The notes below the pieces were generated by a model. It was not told where the DNA came from. It searched no databases and saw only the letters and a program-made list of their open reading frames with translations. The translations under genes and the position numbers were made by a program. From Polytrichum commune (Eukaryota > Streptophyta > Polytrichopsida > Polytrichales > Polytrichaceae): a stretch of 64,000 bases of DNA. How positions within the stretch are numbered: position 1 is the first letter of the stretch; the number at the start of each line of letters is the position of its first letter. Location: the NCBI GenBank assembly GCA_950295325.1, contig OX485808.1, forward strand, positions 15,768,527 to 15,832,526, given 5' to 3'. Positions 1 to 11,700 of the stretch are shown here, one piece after another.

Positions 1-119
1 GACTAGTTCAAGGTCATTGATGTTTAATTTCAATGTCAGAGTTTCAAAAAATAAATAAATCATCTCAAGGTATATAACAATTCACTACGTTTCCAACCTC
101 CTAATGAACAAGTTTATGT

Positions 120-454
120 CTCGGGGGGGGTAGTCATTGGTTGGAGTAGCAATATACGTGCGAACAAATGATAGGGTATTTTAAAAACATGGGGGCTAAA
201 AATTATAAATGGACTTAAGAGTAATATAGGGTATCAAAATGGCATTGGACATCTTTAAAGTACTATAAGGTATGGAATAATAGGTAATTTGGAATTATAA
301 GTAATGCAAGCCATTTTTCTATTAACCCAAAGTAGAAATTTACATAATGATAGCATGTGAAAAAAAGAAGAGAATTGAAAGTAATACCCCCCTATAAAAT
401 AGTGGTTGTTCGCACCTATATCCTTAACTTTTTAACACACTGCCCCCCCCCGAG
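120..454. mobile_element. hAT-like MITE with poly-G/poly-C ends
   Basis: Seen: the element starts CTCGGGGGGGG and ends CCCCCCCCCGAG. The inverted similarity runs inward for roughly 50 bases to a shared GTGCGAACAA motif (about 166-175, inverse near 408-417). It is flanked by a perfect 8-bp direct repeat GTTTATGT (112-119 and 455-462), which I read as the target-site duplication. At 335 bp with no coding capacity it is a non-autonomous element. Eight-base duplications are typical of the hAT superfamily, but the G-rich ends are not the textbook CAGGG, so the superfamily is inferred. A related right end lies at 43315-43375. Confidence 0.8.
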
Positions 455-462
455 GTTTATGT

Positions 463-1160
463 GAACACCACATATCAATAGCCGCCTTTTGCTAATTTAT
501 GCATTTATCAATTGAAATATTGATTTTGGACATAAACACTTATGGTGAATTATTGATGATTGATCACCATGATCCATGAATAAGCCTAGTCCATTGATCC
601 TAGTATGACAACTTAAAAAATTGGAATATTATTGTTCAACCCCACTCTTAAATCTTTTAACAAATTGGTTTCAACCTTAAGAAAATGTGAATGATTGGGG
701 GGGGGGCCACTCCTCTTACAATAAGTATGCACTTTTAATAACATAGTAATTTATGGGGGGTTGTGTACATGCTAGAATGGATAATAAGGCATGCTCAATT
801 TCAAACTAAGTTCATCTACAAGCCGTTGGGAGTGATGATTCTATGAGTGATTTCATCCATTCCTCAATTCTTCATAAATAAATAAATAATTAGTCATCCA
901 TTCTTCATAAATTAAATGCAAGGTATATGACTATTTACATCTAGGCCATTATTTTCCATGGTATTTCATATCTACCACTTAAGTAATTTTATGATGCTAT
1001 GCCAAATGCTATATTCAATATATTGATGTTTCACACACCTAGGCACCCTATACTATATGGAGTCAGTTTACAAATTTTTACTCACAACTAATATATTAGA
1101 CCCCGCATTTTATCACATGTGTTTCCTCTTTTTTTGCTAGTGAACCCCCCCCCCCCCCCT
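463..1160. other. Unassigned AT-rich DNA with G/C homopolymers
   Basis: No coding signal or repeat identity seen. It holds a G10 tract (697-706) and a C15 tract (1145-1159) in otherwise AT-rich sequence. The two tracts face each other, but I found no convincing terminal repeat or flanking duplication. Confidence 0.4.
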
Positions 1161-1464
1161 CAGTGTGCACGAGCAAGATGGGAGATGGATACTTGGATTT
1201 GACAAATTGAAAGAATATTTGAGACCCCAATGGCTTCGAGTTCAAAAAGCAAGAGCTCAATTTCTCAATTACATTCCAAGTAGTAGCAAAGTGTTGTTTA
1301 AATTGGATTTTTTTTTCTTGGTGACCTCTATTGTTGTGTTAAGAAATCAAATATAGAATACAAAGATGAGATCTACAAAACTTATCATTAAAAGTGATGC
1401 TAAAAAGAAATGGCGAAACCTAATTTTGGACGTAAATTTCATGACCTTTATTTTTTATTTGGAA

Positions 1465-1835
1465 TAATTTTCATATTCCTTTTTTCATTGTAAATTTCAA
1501 GGCATCATTAAAAAAAATTTGTAGAAAATGTCAATTTAGAGTAATTTTATTATATTGCAAACAAATTTTAGACAATAACTTGTTCAATATCACCTACTTG
1601 CACACCACTTGCACTTTAGATATGTAGACTTTTCTTGAATAATTTTTTTCAATGTAAATTACTTGCCTTTGTAGATCGATGTGTTTTTTTAATGTTTATG
1701 ATTTTTTCTTCACATACTTCAAAGTTAGCATATACTAGTTTTGTATGATTCACTTTCACTTAAACCTATGCAACATTTAGGAGATGTCCACTTGATCATG
1801 CTTGCACCCTTAGTCTGGAAAATGGGGTCACTAAA
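1465..1835 (+). repeat. Dispersed repeat, copy 1 (pair of 12575-12945)
   Basis: Aligned by eye, this stretch matches 12575-12945 in the same order and orientation. Shared landmarks are TTGCACAC then CACTTGCACT, a run near 'gattttttc' followed by 'ttcacttaaac', and an end at 'gcttgc'. Copy 2 leads directly into a pogo-like transposase relic, so this copy is probably a fragment of the same transposon family without its coding part. The short frame just upstream (1165-1356, 63 codons) is not recognised. The link to pogo is inference. Confidence 0.65.
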
Positions 1836-1857
1836 AGATAGATCTACATGTCTATGG

Positions 1858-2741
1858 TCATGCCTTTAAAAGGGGGTATTTACAATGGATGATCTTTGAC
1901 CTGAATAATGGGATCGCAAGGATACGGGCCACCATCTGTGGAACAATGTACCCCCCCCCCAACCCAACACATATAGTCTCCTTAGACATCATTTTCAAGA
2001 CCAAGTTGAATATTTGACCGGGTTGGATGATCTCTACGAAAATATGTGGTATCGTTAGTACATTTGCCCCATATTGCCATAGCAAGCTTGGGAATCAAAT
2101 ATCCTTCAGTTTCATGAGTGTGCATCAGAGACCGCAGAGGTGAAAAACATCATAGCATAGCCACCAATGCTTAGATTGCACAAAGTGCTCTTCGGCCTTG
2201 GACTAGTAACCAAATATTGATCTCAGCCCCAATCATAAAGTCCATTGCATAAGGTATTGTCAAGTTGATTATGGAAAGTAATATTTGAGGGAGATAAGTC
2301 ACAATGAATGACACCTTGCTTGGCCACCTCATCATCATGCATATGAACATCCAAGCAAATGTTACTTGCTTCTTCAAGAATAGCCTCAGGACTTGGATGT
2401 CATGGGCAAATTTCACCCCTCCCCCTCCACGTGCAGCCAACGATGGGTCGTTCCAAAAAGGCCCCCATGTTCATTTAAAAGACAACATATCCAGAAGGGT
2501 GCCTGAGCTCCACCACACACCAAAACCCCTTCATGGAATCATGCTTATGAGCCCAATATGACACTATCCCCAAGTGACTAAATGGAACCACAAGTGAATC
2601 CACGCACAACATTTCACATTGTTTTCGTTCATTAGCTTCATGTGCCTTCTTGCATGGCCATCTAACACCAAGCAAAGTATTTGGATGGTCTCTAATTTCA
2701 ACCTTTGTAATCACCTCCATTACCCACTTGAACGAGCCCAC
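1858..2741 (-). pseudogene. Broken protein-kinase-like coding relic
   Basis: Read from 2741 down to 1858, three pieces in different frames follow the order of a protein kinase. First comes a stretch like the N lobe, with KKAHEANERKQ, then a motif like 'HPGIV.YW' (FSHLGIVSYW) and FWCVVEL. Next, in another frame, FAHDI and then VIHCDLSPSN, which resembles the catalytic loop HRDLKPSN with R replaced by C. Last comes KMMSKETICVGLGGG...ARIL, like the end of the C lobe. Frame changes and stops separate the pieces, so it cannot encode a working kinase. No DFG motif is evident. The source gene is unknown. It may be a retrocopy or a fragment carried by a transposon. Confidence 0.45.
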
Positions 2742-2934
2742 CCTCCATTTGATGCAAAATGATTTCGTGATGTTTGTTGATGAACAACATCACCCAACCC
2801 CTTGGCTTAACAAATATGCTCCAAATGAAGTTTGCACGTACTTTGGTACTCTTGAGTCTCACCCTATGCACAGCCCACCCGTGTTGATGTTCTTCAGAGA
2901 CATCGCATGACCAGATAATAAGACCAATCTCTAG

Positions 2935-3280
2935 GTTAACCTCAACTTTGACTTCCTTTGGTGTTGACGAGTCGGTTAACCTGACTATACAATTAACCTA
3001 GCAAGATTGGTCGGCTAGTAGAGTCGACTCGTCTTATCGGGTTGGCATGTATGTTAACCAGTCATGTCCCGGGCTTGCCTATACCCCATGAACAATGCCC
3101 AGGACAGGGATACCCTTATATGAGGATTTGAACATTGAAATGAAAATCTTCATTATTCGCAATCACTAACTGAATTAAGATTAAAATCAGACAAAAAAAA
3201 TTCCAAGATGATCCAATGGTCACAATGGTATGTAGAGTTAGAAAATGCCCACAGCACAACCACATACTTGACATGATAGG
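2935..3280. other. Unassigned, small palindromic motifs
   Basis: The stretch contains several GGTTAACC-type motifs and a GAGTCGACTC palindrome near 3023-3032. No gene or element boundary was resolved. Confidence 0.3.
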
Positions 3281-3309
3281 TGTTGGAATTAACCTTGAAC
3301 TCCAAGGAA

Positions 3310-3420
3310 ACCCAAGTTTGAGATTGGACTTATGTGCACAAAATACATCGACAACCATTCTGACTTCGATACTAGCTAGTGAACACGATTGGGAAAGCCT
3401 ATATAATCATTTGAAGAAAA
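3310..3420 (+). repeat. Family B dispersed repeat fragment
   Basis: It shares the consensus string 'gattgga-ttatgtgcacaaaat' and then 'aacac-attggga-g-cctata' with copies near 7440-7520, 33510-34560 and 57510-57590. It is a fragment only and probably non-coding. Confidence 0.5.
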
Positions 3421-3424
3421 AGTT

Positions 3425-4675
3425 TATGTTAATTTTGGGGCACCTAGCTAGAAGTTCTACATCTCTTCTTCGATTCAGAATCCTGGAATCACAATCTTCA
3501 TGGTCCTCGTGATGCGTGATTGCTAACTGATTGAGAGAATGGTCAGAGAGGTCTGGAGTTGGGAGTGGCCACCATAGGGCCACATACCTTACAACCTGTT
3601 GAGGACAAGTTAAGTGTGTCAACACACGGAAACATAGGTTAAACTTAAGCTTACTCCATCGAAGATTTAATGCAGCATGCATGTCAGAGATCAAGCTCGA
3701 TATGCATCAGAAACTCTCGCTGCTCATACTAAGTTAGCTAGACTGCATCCCATTGCTGTCAGCTTTTAGAACTTGTGACATGCACACTTTCATAAGCCAA
3801 ATGTTGTCCTGGAACTGGTGCTTTTTAAGCATAAACCCATGCGTCGAACAAAGAAAAAGAACCCATGGTGCTTGAACTCATCACAAAGTGACACAAGTTA
3901 CATCTTAAAGTCAATCATCATATATGCACATCGCATACCTACCTACCTATCTACCTACTTACCTACAACTTCAAGGAATTCCTAAAACTATATTTGCTGA
4001 AAAGTTGGAGCAAAATGCAGTGCAACCTCTTTGTCCTACTGCAACTTCCTCGCCTGAGACGGGGACAAAAGGAACATGACGAACCAAATACTGATCGTTT
4101 TGCGTAAGTGAGTGAGTGAGTGATTTAAGTAAAGTGAAGTAAGTTAGTAGCCCCTGTGTAACCTTTTTTTAATGTGGCACGTTGAGGCAAAGCAATATAT
4201 TTTATTAGTACACATGTTTTGACTGACCGGCCTCATGTATCCATTTCCACCTGCAAAGCCTCAGGAAAAGGTAACTGTGTGCAGATGTACTCATCAGTAC
4301 TCCATGTAACTTATCCTTCACTGCGACCCAGGGGCTCAAGATTAGTTAAAAGAGGCTACAGTGCGGCGCGGCAAATCCGAGAAATAAAATAGCCCACACA
4401 CTCCTACGAACGTGCCAACGTCTACACCCTAGTTTATGTGTCTTTGAATCAAAGGAGGTTTTGGAGGAAACGTATGAGTATGTCAGTCATGCTCCGTAAA
4501 CAAAGCCTGCCTGCAACTCCGGTACCCAGAATCTAGATAGCCCAAAAACAATGTTGGACGCGGGCGGAGATCGACCCGAACTTGGATAGATGTCGAGAGA
4601 GAGAGGGAGAGAGCGAGAGCGAGCTTGCTTTATGTATGGGTAAAGAATTAAGTGGTGGATTCAAGCATGGTTGGA
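3425..4675. other. Unassigned intergenic DNA with simple repeats
   Basis: No gene recognised. Simple repeats include imperfect (TACC)n at about 3938-3966, (GTGA)n at about 4107-4122 and a purine-rich GAGA stretch at 4593-4622. Confidence 0.4.
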
Positions 4676-4679
4676 GGGA

Positions 4680-4870
4680 CCTGCATATTTGACCACGCCA
4701 TGAGCATGAGAATCTTCACTTTGATAAGGAGTAAGACACTGATATGAGCTCTGAGCCACAAGCACAGCTTGGATTCGCTAAACACCTCACACTAATTGCA
4801 TGCTTTGTATCCTATGAGAAGTGGGTGCAGAGAGGGAAAGTGTCTGAAGAATAAGACACGTCTACCCTAG
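4680..4870 (+). repeat. Family B dispersed repeat fragment
   Basis: The middle part matches 57640-57780: a 'gattcgctaaacacctcacactaatt' equivalent, then 'tttgtatcctatgagaagtgggt', then 'agacacgtctacc'. The fragment runs in the same orientation as the 57.4-kb copy. Confidence 0.55.
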
Positions 4871-6343
4871 TGCCTATATGTATTAGAGACCAACTTTCGG
4901 CAAAGGTCAGTTCTGGCACCTGCTTGAAGACATGTAAGTTATGCATGGTGTGTGGTCCCTTTGCGACCTGGATTGCAAGTTAGATTAAAGAAGAAGAAGA
5001 AAATCTTGGTAAACTGAGCTCCAGGAGACGCTGGGAGCTGACAACTATGCAGGACAACCTTCTGAAGGGGTGGGCTGGAATTGTTACCAAACCGTAAGCA
5101 AGTTACACAGCTGGTAGAAGGGAGGGGTAAGTGCCAGCTTCTCTTCACTTCAATTTGTGCCAAAGCCCATTCAATAATGATTATTAACATGCATTTCACT
5201 TTTGCAGCTCGAGGGTTTGGCTGTAGTATGTAGCATTGTTCTGCATGAGATGCAAAAGGGCCACTGTTTTCCTGGTCACGAAAGTGTGCCAGTTTGACTG
5301 CCTTTTCATCTGACTGAGAGGGTCCCAAAAATCTTCACTTGACCTCGGCCTTCACATAAACTTGTGCATCTCAATTCCATGATTTCTAAATTTTGGAATA
5401 ACGATCTTTGTGATTCACAGTGGCTAACCATATGAGATCAATCTCGATCCCACGGTGGCAACTTCGTGTCGTTCTCATAGGTGTTACCATCTTTAGAACT
5501 TGGTTTGGACCTATTGAACCACTTCTAAGAAGCAATTCTTGGAATTTCTTTCATATTATAAACATTTCTAGAAGTATACATCCTAAGAAATTTTATAAAT
5601 TTTCTCAGAAGTGGAACTCGACACTTAAGAGGTCTCGATGGTGACCCCTAACTTAGAAAGAAAAAGTGCTTCTAATTAGTTTGAAAAACTGACACTCAAA
5701 AGTGCAAGCCTTTTCTATTTTAAACACAAGTCGTATCAATGGATTCCTCTCCATGCCCTATTTCCAAGTATATATCACTTCTTGGCAACGAACCAATCAT
5801 TGACCCGTTAGAATCATTAGAAGCTAATGTCTAGAAACATCTGTCGTAATGCCCACTTCCCACTTGGTTTTACCAAATAACCAAAGTCTTACCTAAAAAC
5901 CGGGTAAAGCTCTCTTGGTTATAGCGGAGGCATCCGGCTATCCCAATGCACCCACGAGAATTTGCTCTGGAGATTCTCAAGTAGGTTTTAGTTAAGTAGT
6001 TTTCACACATGATCATTGTTTCATCTACCAAGCAATGATACGTTGGACAGTTTTTGTCCCATCGCCATATGCCTTACTACCCATCTCTCTCACCATTCGG
6101 TTTTTGTCAATGGAGCTCCTCATGCCCTCATAGCTGAGACTAAGAGCAACCAATCACAAGGGTAGGAGGCCACACTTTTAAAAACCCTACATTCTTGCCT
6201 CATGTCCAGGTGCTGATGGGAGGGAGTGAGGGTCAGTGCTAGAGGCTTAAAACCTCGACTTTCAAACCATGCCACATCATAGGCTCAAGACTAGACAGTG
6301 CCGATGGTGTGAAGGCCGTATTTTTGAAAACCAACTTTTAGGC
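4871..6343. other. Unassigned intergenic DNA
   Basis: I see no convincing gene. A 129-codon minus-strand frame (4939-5328) and a 74-codon plus-strand frame (5420-5644) are unrecognised. The first includes a phenylalanine run that is only an oligo-purine tract read backwards. Both are most likely chance frames. Confidence 0.4.
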
Positions 6344-6346
6344 TTA

Positions 6347-6698
6347 GGGCCGGTTCACACTATGGCCAAACTTCGAGAGGAGAAGCGTTTGGACCAATGA
6401 AAATGCAGAAATGTCCAAAGTCCGTCCTCTCGGCCTTCACACTAGAGGCCGAAGTCCAAAGGGCGTCGCCTCCAAAAGAGCCTAGGTGGCAGCACTTTTA
6501 GGAAGTTATGGCACCAAGAGTTCGGCCTCTCGAGCAAAGTTTGGGTCGAGCAAAATGCTCGACCCAAACTTCCGTTGAGAGGCCGAACTTTTTTTATTTT
6601 AATATACTTTTTCAGCCCAAAGACTTCTCCTCTCGACATAGTTTGGTCCAGAAAAGTGACGCTTCTCCTCTCGACTTGGACATAGTGTGAACCGGCCC
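6347..6698. mobile_element. PIF/Harbinger-type (Tourist-like) MITE
   Basis: The ends are perfect inverted repeats: GGGCCGGTTCACACTATGG at the left and its complement at the right. They are flanked by a 3-bp duplication TTA (6344-6346 and 6699-6701). A TTA/TAA duplication with GGGCC-like ends is the signature of PIF/Harbinger MITEs. The 352-bp element has no coding capacity. Its centre is a strong hairpin (6520-6588). It is related to the element at 32718-33227, which shares similar ends and the central CAAAATGCTCGAC motif. Confidence 0.9.
6520..6588. other. Long hairpin at the MITE centre
   Basis: Perfect 16-bp arms (6537-6552 with 6556-6571) surround a 3-base AAA loop. After a 5-6 base internal bubble, outer perfect 11-bp arms follow (6520-6530 with 6578-6588). 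A transcript across it would fold into a stem of about 27 pairs in the size range of small-RNA precursors. Whether it is transcribed is unknown. Confidence 0.85.
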
Positions 6699-6701
6699 TT
6701 A

Positions 6702-7032
6702 GCTAAAGTCAAGTGGGAAGGGCCACAATAGGCCCCCTCCATGCCTTAAACCAGAAAGGAGGGGGGGGGGATTAGGGGAATCCGTTTGAGAAATGAGCCC
6801 TGGCTGGCTGGCTGCACACTTGGAGAGAAGGGGAAGTGCCACAGTAGTAGTCCTATTGATTGCAGATCTGAACAGTCATATAGAGCATCATATATAAGCA
6901 TACTCTCCCTTGTGTTACGGAATGCCGTTATAGAACCACAAAGGCAAGCTCCAAGATTGATTCTTACCAGCAAATTGCATGCCTAATGATCAAGTTCAAT
7001 CACTGCAGGCACTTTGCTTCCCGTGCACTTGG
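6702..7032. other. Unassigned
   Basis: It contains a G10 tract (6761-6770). Overlapping opposite frames at 6746-6986 are unrecognised. Confidence 0.35.
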
Positions 7033-7041
7033 TATGTAGTG

Positions 7042-7271
7042 CAATGAACCGGGGACAACCAACCGCTAGGTTAGTTACACATGGACCGGATGAGTTTGAG
7101 AAATAACTGGTTGAGTTTGAGACTTCACACAAATTACCGATCGTTCTAGAAGAATCTATAGAATGTACTCCAAATTCATAAAGAAAAACCGAAAGATCGC
7201 AACATGTAAGCGGTTGGACTTGGCAGCACTAGGACTTTGACCAATTATGCCCAAAAATCTTCTTGGACATT
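7042..7271 (+). mobile_element. Family A MITE (Mutator-like, 9-bp duplication)
   Basis: This 230-bp copy is diverged. Its left end has CCGGGGACAACC, the family's GGTTGAGTTTGAGA motif lies inside, and the right end reads ATTATGCCCAAAAATCTTC. Flanks TATGTAGTG (7033-7041) and AATGTAGTG (7272-7280) form a 9-bp duplication with one mismatch. Five other copies lie in this window. Orientation is assigned with the GGGGAGAACCGG end as left. Confidence 0.8.
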
Positions 7272-7375
7272 AATGTAGTGATCTCTTTTTTGTCTCCCCA
7301 GCCTAATCAAAAGTGTGTGTGTGTGTGTGTATGTGGAGAGAGAGAGAGCTAATTTGGTGCTTGATCTTAAATAAA

Positions 7376-7850
7376 CACCTATATTTGAGTGGTGTACAGT
7401 TTTTGGGTGTGAATCTAAGAACAAACCTTAAAAACACATGTGCTAAAAGAAGAGTGGACTAATTGTTCAAAATTTGTTAATCACCCAATACCTAGTCGAC
7501 ATGATGATTGGGGAGGACCTATATGAAAGGAAAAAATAACACCCGTATCTAGGTACTGGCATGAATGTGATCCCATTAGCCTAATGTTAATTACGGTTGT
7601 CCGTGATACAGCCTAAGGTGTTATGCCTTCTTGGACTTATATGATACTTCAATGACTCAAAAGATGATCTTTAATTTGACAAAGAATAGAACATTCATAC
7701 AAGCTCCAAAAATTAAGAGGAACGTGACTACATGCACGATTTAGATCCGCTAATCATCTCACTCACTTGCGTGTTTCATATTCTACAAGAAGCGGGTGTA
7801 AAGAGAAAAGTGTATGTTTAAGACACACTCACCTCATGTACAACCTTTAA
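7376..7850 (+). repeat. Family B repeat, interrupted
   Basis: Landmarks of the 57.4-kb copy occur in order: 'cctatatttgagtg', 'cacatgtgctaaaag', 'gattggggaggacctatatga', and later 'ccgctaatcatctcactcacttgcgtgtttcatatt'. The middle (about 7530-7645) is replaced by another repeat shared with 19734-19850. Confidence 0.5.
7530..7645 (+). repeat. Relative of the 249-bp insert at 19734
   Basis: From an A-rich start (AGGAAAAAATA) it matches the left half of the 19734-19982 insert through 'ggcatgaatgtgatccc' and 'ttatgcct'. Its boundaries were not resolved here. Confidence 0.55.
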
Positions 7851-7915
7851 GTAGAGTGATTTCCATGGCTCTTTAGAGGATGTTGCCTAGTAAACACATT
7901 GACTTGTTCATATTA

Positions 7916-8219
7916 CAGTAACCTCCCGCTTAAGTACGCAACTTGAACATGCCCAGTTTGTGCGTACTTAGCTGTTCAAGTTGCGTACTTAGCTGGTAGG
8001 TGCGTACTTTAGGATTTAGGGTTTCCCAAATCGCGAGCGGTCGACCTCAAAGCCAAACGCAAAAAAACTTCAAAACTTACACCAAATGACGATTCACGAC
8101 ATGTTCAACTAAGAAATCTTGAACCCTAATCTTCTTGCCAAAAAATGCGTACTTAACCGGAATGCGTACTTAAACGGGTGCGTACTTAAGCGGGTGCGTA
8201 CTTAAGCGGGAGGTTACTG
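7916..8219. mobile_element. Pogo/mariner-type MITE with GCGTACTTA motifs
   Basis: Perfect terminal inverted repeats CAGTAACCTCCCGCTTAAG and complement are flanked by TA (7914-7915, 8220-8221). A TA duplication and CAGT start are what pogo/Tigger-type elements show. Eight copies of the GCGTACTTA motif, in both orientations, sit in the two end regions, like repeated transposase-binding sites. At 304 bp it is non-autonomous. A longer relative is at 20192-20807, and a pogo-like transposase relic lies at 12.9 kb. That either was the mobiliser is inference. Confidence 0.9.
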
Positions 8220-8566
8220 TATTTGTGTATTGTCTAGTCAATTAGAGTGGAGCCCTATATTAATTAGTTTCACACATACATTCCACCCACACTCATATAT
8301 AGAACCGTTTAGAGCCTAATCTGCCAAATGCAATTGGACATGGCCCCGTTAATTTGTACGTCGGTAAGTACTTTCATAGGTCGCCAAATAGCTTTCTCTC
8401 CCTCTCTCTCTCTAATAACAGACCAACTAACTAAGAAAGTTCTGATTGAGGACGCAGTTTCCTAGAGATTTGCCTCCTTCCTCGAACTCTGTGTGGGAAA
8501 GCACTACCGGCAAACCTCATTTAATGTTGATGGTTTGGGAGTCAGAAAACGTGAGTCTCATCACTA

Positions 8567-8767
8567 CACTAGATGCGAAATTTAGCATCACTTATTATTC
8601 GGAGTTACACATTCCTATATATTTTTACCATGTAAAGATGCTAATGTTTTTTTAATGTCTAAACAACTAATTCGACCTTTGTTGGTAAAAGAAATGAGAT
8701 GTACAGTAATCAATTATAGCGTTGCGTAAATCCAAATATTAAGTGACACTAAATATTTTAGTTAGTG
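8567..8767. mobile_element. Small CACTA-ended inverted-repeat element (family D, diverged)
   Basis: The left end CACTAGATGCGAAATTTAG and the right end (complement CACTAACTAAAATATTTAG) are about 28-bp imperfect inverted repeats ending in TCACTTA. The 201-bp element has no coding capacity. The ends match those of the larger elements at 23211, 32118 and 63112. No clear target duplication is visible. Confidence 0.6.
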
Positions 8768-11700
8768 CAGTCAAATGTCTCTAAAAGATGAAGTTAAGTT
8801 ACACTTGTCTCATACGTTTGTTGGGGTCACATGTGTGAGAACTAAACAAAACATGTTCCAGATTGTCTTTATTTCAAGTCTTGTATTTTAGCGTAATGTG
8901 TTTATCTCCTACCTATTTGCTTAATGTGCTTCATTAACATTACCATGCAGATAGATGATGGTGTCATTCCAAAGAATGAGGATGCGATTAATAACTGTGT
9001 TAGATTTTAGTTTCTTGTCAAAAACTCTACGGTACATAGCATGAGTGCTTCCCATAAATATGAAATCCCGGAATAAAAGGAGAATTATGCTTGCCCGATA
9101 CATTGTCGCACGCAATGCAACCAAATTGTTGAGTAAGGTTTTGTTCCAATAGTGGACCCTCATGATTATTGAGAAGAAAGGTAACTGTATAGAGTTGCCA
9201 AATTGTTGGAAATGATTGCCTATGGTTTAACTCTCTCTCTCTCTCTCTCTCATCTTTGCTTGCCCTTGTATACATTGTGTTCAAGTAAGCTCTAGCAAAA
9301 CTCAAGATTTCTAAACATTTGTTCCAAAAACTAAGCAAGACATGCAAGAAGTGATAAAATCATCAACGAAAGTAGAAGACATGTAACTATTAATTTACAC
9401 AAGAATAATCATATTAACAAACTTTCAAATGCATCCTCTCATTCAATTTTGATGGGGTATGATAGTCCAAGAAATAGACACATGGCCTAATAGATACCTA
9501 CCATAATTCTCCTTACCCTCTCCTTAGTGTCCATACCCCTCATTTTCTCCTGCAGAGCACATTGGTTGCTGCAGTTTGATCTCTAAATAATTATGAGGCT
9601 CCCCAAACTAATAATCCCAAATAGAACAAAGACCACATACTTGGGGGAAAAGGTCAATGTTCAAAACAATCACCATGGTCTTGGTTCAAAGCAACATGAA
9701 GGTGGACCTCCGAGCTTCTCTTGCCACTTGTAGGAAACATTCGAGCTCGTATAAAGGTGGCCTTATTGTCCACGTATAGAAGGAGAATTGTTCATTCCAT
9801 ATGCTTACTTTATCCAACATAATTACCTTGTTATTGTTGGCACTTCAAAGCAATGGCATTCGTGACGTTCCTTTTCATATCATACCCACATTTGGCATCC
9901 ACCACAAGTAACATAAAAACAAGAGGGAACACCGTACAAGTACTACTTTGAGAATGAATCCAACTGTGCTCTTTCATTTGGGTTGTGAAATAATGTTCGG
10001 TCAATTTTAGTATCATTCTCTCGTGTGGGGGTCACACACGCTCAAAACCGGTCTTGAATTGGTATCGTCTTTTCTTTTATATCATTTGGGTATCTTTACT
10101 AAAAATTTCACAACTTTTTATACTAGGAGGGTACGGCTATTTGAGGATAATTTGATTTCAATACCGTTCGGGTTTGTATAGAATGTAAGAACTTAGGTAA
10201 ATTCATCCTCGCATCAATATGGTTTAGAAAAGTGTCCCCCAAATGATAACTTGGGTATAGAAAATTTATCTCAGCTTTAGATACCCATCAAATATCCATA
10301 TTTGATTGATATTACAATTTTGAAATCCATCAATAGGTTCTTTGATACATTGCTTGCAAGGAAACTCGACATGACATGTGGATAGTTGCTTGCAATGAGT
10401 AAACAAATGATCTCCGCGTTTGGTAGTCTACACAACACTTAGATGCTTGAGAAATGAAAAACGGTTGTATGCTCACAGGTAAGAATGCAACCTTCTTCTA
10501 CAAACATTTCCTTTGCACAAATGCAATTGTAAGTTTACACTTGTACCATGTGACTAGAGAATACTCTACTTTCATCATGATGTGGTTCCTTCTTTCTCTT
10601 TTACTATTTGCCAACTCTTTTTGGAATTTGGAATTTGGAACAATATAAAGAGTGACGTGATCGCTCAATATCCTTGTCTAGTGGAATATTCAATTGTACT
10701 TGTACATCGTTTTTTCTTGGCCATGTCCCTCAACCCACTTTTACTAACAAAGGAGAAAACATACACATGACTTTTGTTGCAATCATTTGAAAGTGAAAGC
10801 ACATTCAAATATGAGACCAAAACATGAGAGAGCTATAATAAAGGGTTCCAACCATGATAAGGTGCATCACTAAGGACTAAGTAGAAAGGAGTCCTTACAT
10901 ATCATAAAGACTCGTGTTTAAGGCAATATTATCAATTAAAATCGTAAATCATCAATCAAATGTGATGACAAGATTAATAATTATGCCAAGTATTGACTAT
11001 AAACCTATGTAAAGTTCAAAATAAAAGCATGAGAACTCTTCAAAGGAGAGGTTGGGACTATGAAAAAAGGGTGTTTTGGGACACAGTTTTTGTACTCCTT
11101 ATTGTGGTTAGACCCAATTATCAAGTATAATCATTTCTTAGCATTAGTTTTGTGAAAGAGGGACTCAAGTGTCTGAAAGATGATGGTCTTAGCAAAATAT
11201 ATTTGAGCGTCTTTTTACACACTCGACCAAGGGCCACAAAAGTAGATGGTTTAAGATTTCTCATGAGCATGGATGGCGGTCCGAAACCATGACCAAAAAA
11301 AATCCACATCACATCTTGAAACCCTTGGTCACGGGACATAAAGTGTAGTGGAAGTAGACCAAGTAGTGATGTTTTTAATGACAATAAAAAATTTAATACT
11401 AAAAATTGGGATATGATTATAATTTTACTTAAAATAAACATTACTAGTGTTAAGGTAGAGGGTGACTCTCATATATAACGTGTTTTGCACTTTTGTAGTC
11501 AAGGGGGACAACATAAAATAGCCAATAGAAATTAACAATAGTTGGTTATTAAGGATATAAGGGAGGTTGGTGGTTGTAGTGATGAGGTGGCAAGTGATGG
11601 GCCGTCTGCATGCGCAAGGCTAGAGGCTCATTAGGTGGTGGAAGGAGGTAAGCATGCCTTATCCTTGGTTATAAGGTATGTGGGTGTTAATTGACTATTT

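Noticed and set aside
4939-5328. 129-codon minus-strand frame
   Set aside because: No recognisable motif. The phenylalanine run is an oligo-purine tract and no neighbouring coding signal supports it.
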